Shown here: positions 6,227-13,867 of the stretch, piece after piece | Position numbering within the stretch: the first letter of the stretch is position 1 | How the letters are laid out: every line of letters starts with the position of its first letter | NCBI RefSeq assembly: GCF_934617235.1 | Contig: NZ_CAKTTZ010000043.1 | Span: 1-20,114 of the forward strand | Direction: 5' to 3' | DNA length: 20,114 bases | Source of the DNA: an uncultured Ellagibacter sp. | Lineage (GTDB): Bacteria; Actinomycetota; Coriobacteriia; Coriobacteriales; Eggerthellaceae | Made by a program: the position numbers and the translations under genes | The notes under the pieces: generated by a model | Databases searched by the model: none | What the model saw: the letters and a program-made list of their open reading frames with translations, nothing else | What the model was told of the DNA's origin: nothing

Positions 6227-7462
6227 ATGAGTCTTGCTGAGCAGCAGCAACTAGAGGAAACCTACGTCATGCACACGTTCGGCCGCAAGCCGGTCGAGCT
6301 GGTGGAAGGCAAGGGCATGGTTGTGCGCGATGACGCGGGCAAGGAATACCTCGACTTCATCGCGGGAATCGGCGCGGTGAGCCTGGGGCATTGCCACCCT
6401 GCCGTCGTGGACGCAATCACCAAGCAGGCCTCCACGCTCATTCACGTGAGCAACTACTATTACATCGAGCATCGCGGCCAGGTGGGCAAGCTGCTCTCCG
6501 ACGCGCTGAACGAGGAGGCGCCCGCCGCTGACCAGGCACCCTGGCAGACGTTCTTCGCGAACTCGGGCGCCGAAGCGAACGAGTGCGCCATCAAGCTCGC
6601 CCGCGCCTATGCGCGCCGTCGCGTTGAGGCAGAAGGCGGCGATGGGGAAGCAGCTCCGCGCGTGATCGTCACGGTGAAGAAGAGCTTCCATGGCCGTACG
6701 CTCGCCACGCTTGCCGCGACCGCGCAGCCTGCCAAGCAGGAGCTTTTCCAGCCGCTGCCCGACGGCTTCACGCCCACGCTGCAAAACGACGTCGCGGCGC
6801 TTGAAGCGCTGTTCGAGGCGCAGGGCGATTCCATCTGCGCTGTCATGCTCGAGCCTATCCAGGGAGAATCCGGCGTGCATCCCTGCAGCCCCGAGTTCAT
6901 GGAAGCGGTTCGCCGTCTCACGGCCGAACATCACGCGCTCATGATCTGCGACGAGGTGCAGTGCGGCATCTACCGCACTGGCAAGCCCTTCGGTTTCCAG
7001 AACTACGATGTCGTGCCCGATATCGTCTCTATCGCGAAGGGCGTGGCCTCGGGTTTCCCCTGCGGCATGTGCGCAGCGCGCGGGGAAGTGGCAGCGGCGT
7101 TCAAGCCGGGCGATCACGGCTCCACGTTCGGAGGGTCCAACCTCGCAGTGGCGGCGGCGGAAGCGACGCTGAGCGAGATCAAAAAGGAAGACCTCGCCGC
7201 GAACGCGATTGAGGTGGGTGCGTACCTGCGCGAGCAGCTTTCCGCGCTTCCCCAGGTCACCGAGGTGCGCGGTGTGGGACTCATGCTTGCGGCCGACCTG
7301 GCCGAGGACGGCAAGAGCGCTCCCGACGTCGTGCTCGACGGGCTTTCCGCAGGGCTTTTGCTCAATGCGACAGGTGCGCACACGCTGCGCTTTTTGCCGC
7401 CGCTCGTGTGCGGCAAGGCCGACGTCGATGCGTTAATCGAGAAACTTGGTGGGATTTTATAG
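6227..7462 (+). CDS. argD: Acetylornithine aminotransferase
   Basis: ArgD transfers the amino group of glutamate to N-acetylglutamate semialdehyde using pyridoxal phosphate. The 411-residue protein has the class III aminotransferase features: NSGAEANECAIKLAR (112-126), SFHGRT (153-158), the cofactor-binding aspartate in ICDEVQCG (240-247), and the Schiff-base lysine in SIAKGVASGFPCG (Lys271). AAGGAG lies 6 nt before the ATG. The 38-nt gap after argB is the longest so far in the operon but has no terminator. Class III enzymes can also act on succinyldiaminopimelate or ornithine; the operon context makes the arginine role most likely. Confidence 0.95.
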   Translation: MSLAEQQQLEETYVMHTFGRKPVELVEGKGMVVRDDAGKEYLDFIAGIGAVSLGHCHPAVVDAITKQASTLIHVSNYYYIEHRGQVGKLLSDALNEEAPAADQAPWQTFFANSGAEANECAIKLARAYARRRVEAEGGDGEAAPRVIVTVKKSFHGRTLATLAATAQPAKQELFQPLPDGFTPTLQNDVAALEALFEAQGDSICAVMLEPIQGESGVHPCSPEFMEAVRRLTAEHHALMICDEVQCGIYRTGKPFGFQNYDVVPDIVSIAKGVASGFPCGMCAARGEVAAAFKPGDHGSTFGGSNLAVAAAEATLSEIKKEDLAANAIEVGAYLREQLSALPQVTEVRGVGLMLAADLAEDGKSAPDVVLDGLSAGLLLNATGAHTLRFLPPLVCGKADVDALIEKLGGIL

Positions 7463-7533
7463 TTCGCCAGATGCGTAGGACACATTTGGTTTACCGTGGT
7501 TAAAACAGTTTTGAGCTGGGAAAGGATACAGAA

Positions 7534-8742
<1,209 letters not shown>

Positions 8743-8747
8743 AGGGT

Positions 8748-8775
8748 GTTTCGATGGTCTGCCGACCAGCGAAAC
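8748..8775. repeat. 11-bp imperfect hairpin just after argG
   Basis: GTTTCG (8748-8753) pairs with CGAAAC (8770-8775) and TGGTC (8755-8759) with GACCA (8764-8768), with one A-G mismatch and a TGCC loop. No T-tract follows, so it is not a classic terminator. It may mark the end of an inserted repeat or stabilise the argG mRNA end. Confidence 0.5.
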
Positions 8776-8976
8776 GAGCCGACGCTGCGCGGCGTTCTGA
8801 CGGCACAGCTGGCGCTCCAGGGTTTTGTCGCGTACCTCAACTGCGCTTCCTCAGCCTTTCGCGCCATCTGCACTTGCCAGAACACTGCTCGCTGACTCTT
8901 GCTCGACCTGCGACTTTCCGAATCCCACAGGTTGAACAGGGTCGAAGCGAGCGTTGTCTTCAGAAGCGAACGACCC

Positions 8977-9002
8977 AAGGGCGCTCACAAAAGGGCGCCC
9001 TT
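8977..9002 (+). terminator. Possible weak terminator after argG
   Basis: AAGGGCGC (8977-8984) pairs perfectly with GCGCCCTT (8995-9002) around a 10-nt loop and is followed by only CTCGT, so the T-tract is poor. It may reduce read-through into argH or be part of the repeat cluster in this gap. Confidence 0.35.
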
Positions 9003-9059
9003 CTCGTAATGATTAACGCAAGTCGAGGCGGTGCGGGCGTGATCAAATCCCGAAACGTA

Positions 9060-9148
9060 GGGTTTGGCGTCCGACAGCCTTCACAAAGCGAGTTCCGCAG
9101 CGAAGCGAGGACTGTCTGAGCGACTGAAGGTTGTCGGACGCCAAACCC
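9060..9148. repeat. Long inverted repeat (17 bp perfect, 24 bp with one mismatch)
   Basis: GGGTTTGGCGTCCGACA at 9060-9076 is the exact reverse complement of 9132-9148; after one mismatch the pairing continues for six more bases (CCTTCA 9078-9083 with 9125-9130). The 41-nt interior carries purine-rich GCGAAGCGAGGAC text. There is no adjoining T-tract. Such a clean long stem in an operon gap is typical of a mobile palindromic repeat; the copy number elsewhere in the genome cannot be seen here. Confidence 0.65.
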
Positions 9149-9212
9149 GGACGGCCCCCTAAGGCTCGGGGCATTTACGTGGTAATTCTCACCGATTGAA
9201 AGGGCACACACC

Positions 9213-10613
9213 ATGGCACTTTGGTCAGGCAGATTCGAAGAGGGCGTGAGCGAGTTCACGCAGCGCTTCGGCGCATCTCTTCCCGTCGACAAGCAGCTCT
9301 ACGCGCAGGACATCGCAGGCTCGCGCGCCCATGCGGCGATGCTCGCGCACCAAGGCGTCATCTCGCAGGAGGACGCCGACAAGATCGATGCGGGGCTTGC
9401 GCGCATCAAGGGCGAGATCGAGGCGGGTAACTTCCCGTTCGACATCAACAACGAGGACATCCACATGTCCATCGAAAGCGTCCTTACCGCCGAGATCGGC
9501 GATGCGGGCGCGCGCCTTCACACAGGCCGCAGCCGCAATGATCAGGTCTGCACCGACACGCGCCTGTTCGCGAAGAAACGGGCGCGCGATCTTATGGCCG
9601 CCAATGCCGAGCTGCGTCGCGCACTCGTGTCGCAGGCGGAGAAGCACTTCGACGTCATTTTGCCTGGTTATACGCATATGCAGCATGCGCAACCGGTGCT
9701 CTTCTCCCACCATATGCTCGCGTACGTGTGGATGCTCGACCGCGACTTCGATCGCCTGCGTGCGGCATACGACGCTGCGGATGCGAATCCGCTCGGGTCT
9801 GCGGCACTCGCCGGCACCACCTATCCGCTCGATCGTTTCATGACGGCTGAAGCGCTCGGATTCTCGCGTGTGATCCCCAATTCGCTCGATGCCGTGTCCG
9901 ATCGCGACTTCCTGCTCGACCTTCTGTATGCCTGCAGCGTGTCGTGCATGCATCTGTCGCGCCTGTGCGAGGAGATTATCCTCTGGTCGACGGCGGAATT
10001 CGGCTTCGTCACCCTGTCCGACTCCTTCTCGACAGGCTCCTCGATCATGCCGCAGAAGAAAAACCCCGACTTCGCCGAGCTCATCCGCGGCAAGTCCGGC
10101 CGTGTGATCGGCGACTTGGTCGCGTTGCTCGTCACTATGAAGTCGCTTCCCCTTGCATACAACAAGGACTTGCAGGAGGACAAGGAAGGCGCCATCGACG
10201 CTGCGAAGACGCTCGAGGATTGCTATCGGTGCGCCACGGGCATGATCGACACCATGGAGATTCACCCCGACGCCATGCTTGAGCAGGCGAAAAAGGGTTA
10301 TCTCGCTGCGACGGATGTTGCCGACTACTTGGCGAAGAAGGGCCTTCCGTTCCGTCGCGCGCACGAAATCGTGGGGCACCTTGTGCTTCTGTGCGACAAG
10401 CGCGGGTGCGGCCTGGAGGACCTTTCGCTCGAGGACTTCAAGGCGGAAAGCGATCTGTTCGAGGAGGACATCACGAAGTGTCTCGACCTCGCGAGCATCG
10501 TTGCCGCGCGCACGACGTTTGGAGGGACGGGCAATTCCGCGGTGAAAGAGCAGCTCGCTCAGGCGAAAGAGGCGCTTGTCTCCGACGAGGCCGATGTGGT
10601 GGCGCTCGCATAG
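9213..10613 (+). CDS. argH: Argininosuccinate lyase
   Basis: ArgH splits argininosuccinate into arginine and fumarate, the last step of the pathway. The 466-residue protein has the superfamily signature GSSIMPQKKNPD (275-286) with the catalytic serine loop, TGRSRNDQV (104-112) and the catalytic histidine in GYTHMQHAQP (His158). It opens with the usual WSGRF. Length is normal. AAAGGG lies about 9 nt before the ATG. It is separated from argG by 470 bp of structured non-coding DNA, so it may depend on read-through or on its own promoter, which I could not identify. A terminator follows at 10663. Confidence 0.97.
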   Translation: MALWSGRFEEGVSEFTQRFGASLPVDKQLYAQDIAGSRAHAAMLAHQGVISQEDADKIDAGLARIKGEIEAGNFPFDINNEDIHMSIESVLTAEIGDAGARLHTGRSRNDQVCTDTRLFAKKRARDLMAANAELRRALVSQAEKHFDVILPGYTHMQHAQPVLFSHHMLAYVWMLDRDFDRLRAAYDAADANPLGSAALAGTTYPLDRFMTAEALGFSRVIPNSLDAVSDRDFLLDLLYACSVSCMHLSRLCEEIILWSTAEFGFVTLSDSFSTGSSIMPQKKNPDFAELIRGKSGRVIGDLVALLVTMKSLPLAYNKDLQEDKEGAIDAAKTLEDCYRCATGMIDTMEIHPDAMLEQAKKGYLAATDVADYLAKKGLPFRRAHEIVGHLVLLCDKRGCGLEDLSLEDFKAESDLFEEDITKCLDLASIVAARTTFGGTGNSAVKEQLAQAKEALVSDEADVVALA

Positions 10614-10662
10614 CGTTCTTGTAAGGCGACATCGCTGGGCCGAATGAGGCCATCGAAGCGGC

Positions 10663-10702
10663 AAGGGCAGGGGTTCGAGAAATCGGTCCCTGCCTTTCTT
10701 TT
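10663..10702 (+). terminator. Intrinsic terminator after argH
   Basis: AAGGGCAGGG (10663-10672) pairs with CCCTGCCTTT (10688-10697), ten pairs with one G-U, and is followed by TTTCTTTT (10695-10702). It closes the arginine operon about 50 bp after the argH stop. Confidence 0.75.
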
Positions 10703-10794
10703 ATCCGCAAACGCGCAGTTCGAGTGCACAAAGAGAACCTCTTGTGCCCATTTGCTGACAAAACGGGGGAGCTTTCGAGGGGAAAGCGAGCCGA

Positions 10795-10803
10795 TGCTAC
10801 AAT
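10795..10803 (+). promoter_or_regulatory. Extended -10 promoter of the first PBP gene
   Basis: TGCTACAAT is an extended -10 (TGn plus TACAAT, 10798-10803). The -35 is weak (TTTCGA 10773-10778, spacing 19). Transcription would start near 10810, which rules out the upstream start at 10724 and supports the GTG at 10829 with GAGGAGG at 10817-10823. Confidence 0.55.
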
Positions 10804-10828
10804 AACCTGGACTAACGAGGAGGTGCCC

Positions 10829-13039
10829 GTGGCGTCACGTGCGATTAAAAGCAGGGCCAATATCAAGAAGAAGCATCCGTCGACGGCGGTGATCGCCGTA
10901 GTGGCGGTTATCTTCGCATTTATCGTCTCGCTTTGCTGGGGCGTTTGGTCTGTCGCCTCGTCGTGGCTGACCGACCTCCCTGATTACGAAAGCGCCGACG
11001 CGTACAACACCGCGCAGCCGACGGTCGTGTATGCAAGCGACGGACAGACGGTGCTTGCGGAATTCCAGCTGGAGAATCGCGACCCGGTCGAAATCAACGA
11101 GATCAGCGATTACGTGCTCAAGGGCACGGTTGCCACGGAAGACGAGCGCTTCTATTCCCATGGCGCGATCGATCCGTGGGGCATCGGCCGCGCTCTGGTG
11201 AACAACCTCATGGGCGGCGACTTGGAGGGTGCGTCCACCATCACGCAGCAGTTCGTGCGCAATACGATCCTCTCTTCGGAGATGGACGATATCTCGATCA
11301 AGCGCAAGGTTCGTGAGGCGTATATCTCGATCAAGCTTGAGGAGCAGTACTCCAAAGACAACATCCTGCTCATGTACTTGAACACGATCAATTATGGTTC
11401 GGGTGCTTACGGCATCGAGGCCGCATCGGAGCGCTACTTCTCGAAGCACGCAAGTGAGCTCACCATCGCCGAAGCGGCGACGCTCGTGGGCATTCCCCAG
11501 TCGCCGACGTACAACAACCCGATCAACTATCCCGAGAACTGCACGAAGCGCCGCAACGTGGTGCTCGACCGCATGCTTTCGAACGGCGTCATCACTCAAG
11601 AGGAGCACGATGCCGCCCAGGCTGAGCCGCTTGTGCTCAACCCGACCGAGCCCTCCGCGACGGGCATCGAGGCGTATCCGTATTTTACGAGCTACGTGCG
11701 CGATCAGTTGACCAGCGCAAACGGCAAATATGCGTACTCCAAAGACGAGCTTTTCAAGGGCGGGCTGAAGGTGTACACCACGCTTGACGTCTCCATGCAG
11801 GAGGCCGCCGAGGCAGCTGCACGCAAGAAGGAACAGGCCGCGGGCGATAACTACGAGGTTGCCATGGTGGCGATCGATCCCGACAACGGCTACATCAGAG
11901 CGCTTGTCGGCGGTAAGGATTACGACGCCTCGCAGGTCAACATGGCGACCGGCACGGGCGGCTCGGGTAGGCAGGCGGGCTCCTCGTTCAAGACGTTCAC
12001 CCTGGTGGCAGCAATCGAGCAGGGCATCGACCCGCAGACTATGATCGACGCCTCGGCGACTGCGAGCCTCCCTGGGTGGGAAGTCGCGAACATCAACCAC
12101 ACCAACTACGGGACGAAGAGCATCGCGGACTCCTTCGCGGTTTCGTCGAACACGGCGTTTGCGCGCCTTATCCTTTCGATTGGCCCCGACAAGGTGGTCG
12201 ACGTTGCCAAGCGCATGGGCATCACCTCGCCGCTTACCGCAACGGGGTCGCTCACGCTCGGTTCCGAGTCGGTGACGCCGCTTGAGATGGCGAACGCCTA
12301 TGCGACCATCGCGAACGGCGGTACCCACTACGACCCCGAATGCGTCGAGCGCATCGTCGACCGCAACGACTCCATCGTGGTTGACAATTCGTCACCGAAG
12401 GGTGTGCGGGCTATTTCCGCAGAAGTGGCCCACGCGGCAACCGAGGTCATGAAGGGCGTCATCACGAAGGGCACTGGTCAGGCTGCGGCGCTCTCGAACG
12501 GGCAGGTTTCGGCGGGCAAGACGGGAACGTCGGAGAATTACATGGACAGCTGGTTCTGCGGCATTACCCCGCAGCTTTCCGTGGCGATCTGGTTCGGCGA
12601 TCGTAGCGACTACAGCCATGCACAGCGCGTGCCGAGCGGAATGTCTGCGGCGAGCACGTTCCCCGACTTCATGAATGTCGTGCTCAAGGGCAAGCCGACT
12701 GAGGATTTCCCGAAAGCGGGCGATCCCCAGTACAAGAGCAACTACGAGGACACCAAGTACCACATCGGCGGTTACTACAGCTCAACCGACGATGAGGACG
12801 AGGACAAGGACAAGAAGACCGACGGGGATTCGACGACCGCAAACGGGACTGGCACGGGGAATCACCAAGGCACTACGGGCGAAGGCAACGGAACCGGTAG
12901 TGAGTCTGGCGGTGGAACGACTGGCGGCACCGGTGGCACGACGGGGGGTGGCTCCAGCGGAGGAACGACCGGTGGTGATTCCGGAGGTGGTTCCGGCGGG
13001 GGTACCGGTGGCACGACCGAACCGGTTCCGATAGAGTAG
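10829..13039 (+). CDS. Class A penicillin-binding protein (glycosyltransferase-transpeptidase)
   Basis: This bifunctional murein synthase polymerises glycan strands and cross-links peptides outside the membrane. In the 736-residue product a basic cytosolic start (KSRANIKKK) precedes one membrane helix (about 18-41). The GT51 domain shows ATEDERFYSHG with catalytic Glu104 and GASTITQQFVRNT (134-146). The transpeptidase domain shows SSFK (Ser385 as nucleophile), SSN (439-441) and KTG (564-566). From about 653 the tail is acidic (DDEDEDKDKK), then Gly/Thr/Ser-rich low complexity to the end. GTG 10829 fits the promoter and GAGGAGG; the upstream open frame is not translated under this model. A paralogue lies convergently at 13868-16123. 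The predicted lipoprotein gene follows after 63 nt and may be in the same transcript. Confidence 0.95.
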   Translation: MASRAIKSRANIKKKHPSTAVIAVVAVIFAFIVSLCWGVWSVASSWLTDLPDYESADAYNTAQPTVVYASDGQTVLAEFQLENRDPVEINEISDYVLKGTVATEDERFYSHGAIDPWGIGRALVNNLMGGDLEGASTITQQFVRNTILSSEMDDISIKRKVREAYISIKLEEQYSKDNILLMYLNTINYGSGAYGIEAASERYFSKHASELTIAEAATLVGIPQSPTYNNPINYPENCTKRRNVVLDRMLSNGVITQEEHDAAQAEPLVLNPTEPSATGIEAYPYFTSYVRDQLTSANGKYAYSKDELFKGGLKVYTTLDVSMQEAAEAAARKKEQAAGDNYEVAMVAIDPDNGYIRALVGGKDYDASQVNMATGTGGSGRQAGSSFKTFTLVAAIEQGIDPQTMIDASATASLPGWEVANINHTNYGTKSIADSFAVSSNTAFARLILSIGPDKVVDVAKRMGITSPLTATGSLTLGSESVTPLEMANAYATIANGGTHYDPECVERIVDRNDSIVVDNSSPKGVRAISAEVAHAATEVMKGVITKGTGQAAALSNGQVSAGKTGTSENYMDSWFCGITPQLSVAIWFGDRSDYSHAQRVPSGMSAASTFPDFMNVVLKGKPTEDFPKAGDPQYKSNYEDTKYHIGGYYSSTDDEDEDKDKKTDGDSTTANGTGTGNHQGTTGEGNGTGSESGGGTTGGTGGTTGGGSSGGTTGGDSGGGSGGGTGGTTEPVPIE

Positions 13040-13102
13040 AGTTTGCACGATTCGTACAATCGCGCGGCGGGTTCTCCTCGTCGCGCATCGATGGGAGAAC
13101 AC

Positions 13103-13609
13103 ATGACCCGACCTTCATTCATCCGTACGCTCGCCGCTGTTTGCGTGAGCGCGATGCTTGCTGTTGCTCTGTCTGGCTGCATGCAGCAGGCGGCCACCCA
13201 GGCAAACGACCAGCAATCGGAAAACCGCGAGTACATGACTCAGGTCAACCAGAAGATGGACGACCTTGATTCACGCCTCTCCGATTTCGTCGACGCCGTT
13301 TCGCGTGGAGATGTGGTTACCATGCGCACTCAGGCGGACAATGCATTCAAGGTGCTCGACGACCTGTCTGCTCTTGAGGCTCCCGAGCCCTTGAAGGATG
13401 TCGCAGCTGGCTATGTTGACGGCGCGAACAGCCTGAAGGATGCGCTTAATTCCTATATCCAGCTTTACACGGAGATCGACGGCGCAACTGCGTCCGAACC
13501 CTTCGATTGGTCGACGTACGACTCTCGTCTGCAGGCGATTCAGGATGCCTACAACGCGGGAATCGGCAAGCTGAAGGCGGCCGACGAGGCGGCGGCTGGG
13601 AAGGACTAA
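13103..13609 (+). CDS. Small predicted lipoprotein, function unknown
   Basis: The 168-residue product starts with a signal peptide (MTRPSFIRT, hydrophobic stretch 10-24) and ends it at a lipobox, ALSGC, with Cys26 as the predicted lipidated residue. The mature part is short, acidic, rich in Ala, Asp and Gln and looks mostly helical, with heptad-like stretches (NQKMDDLDSRLSDFVDAVS). I do not recognise the family. GGGAG lies 5-6 nt before ATG 13103; in-frame starts at 13091 (ATG) and 13043 (TTG) would put a long hydrophilic stretch ahead of the signal peptide. It lies 63 nt after the class A PBP gene on the same strand, so an outer-face role alongside wall synthesis is a guess from context only. 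Confidence 0.8.
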   Translation: MTRPSFIRTLAAVCVSAMLAVALSGCMQQAATQANDQQSENREYMTQVNQKMDDLDSRLSDFVDAVSRGDVVTMRTQADNAFKVLDDLSALEAPEPLKDVAAGYVDGANSLKDALNSYIQLYTEIDGATASEPFDWSTYDSRLQAIQDAYNAGIGKLKAADEAAAGKD

Positions 13610-13867
13610 CGGCTCGGTCCCTCTCGAGAGTGAGGGCTTCTGGGGCAGTTCACCCTGGAGGCTCGTTCACTTTCGCGCGCTCTGTACTCTCAAGAAAAGA
13701 ACGATAACCTTCGAAGGCGGCGACCTGCATCATGCGGGCCGCCGCCTTCGTGTTTCTCGCTTATGCTGGTAGAATGCTTCCGGCCAGGTTGTGGGGGAGC
13801 GGCTGCTGTGGCGGCCTTGCACCGAGTAGCACCGCCTTCTTCAGCTGCTGCGCGGATTCCAAGGCCC
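13610..13867. other. Convergent intergenic region with terminator structures
   Basis: No gene is seen. Close behind the lipoprotein stop is a small stem, CCCTC/GAGGG (13619-13623 with 13632-13636), and further on the long hairpin at 13712-13750. The remaining 117 bp to the end of the minus-strand PBP gene hold nothing I recognise. Confidence 0.5.
13712..13750. terminator. Bidirectional terminator hairpin between convergent PBP units
   Basis: CGAAGGCGGCG (13712-13722) pairs perfectly with 13740-13750, and the interior continues pairing (CCTGCA with TGCGGG-type pairs) around a 3-nt loop. The plus strand continues TGTTTCTC; the minus strand continues AGGTTATCGTTCTTTTC, both T-rich. It fits as the shared end of the two convergent transcripts. 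Confidence 0.6.

Larger units (their letters stand above)
8743..9212. other. 470-bp argG-argH gap, no gene, several inverted repeats
   Basis: No credible gene is seen on either strand: open frames here have no family resemblance and no ribosome-binding site. The stretch starts with a hairpin (8748-8775), has a second stem at 8977-9002 and a long 24-bp imperfect inverted repeat at 9060-9148, and ends with the argH ribosome-binding site. It divides argH from an otherwise compact operon and looks like one or more inserted palindromic repeat elements. Confidence 0.55.

Noticed and set aside
7463..7533. ARG-box operator (TTAAAACAGTTTTGA) before argG
   Set aside because: It is a short A/T palindrome but lacks the TGAAT/ATTCA pattern of known ArgR sites, and no other copy is seen before argC.
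8754..9119. A 121-codon plus-strand frame in the argG-argH gap
   Set aside because: It covers both stems of the gap, has no ribosome-binding site and no conserved protein features.
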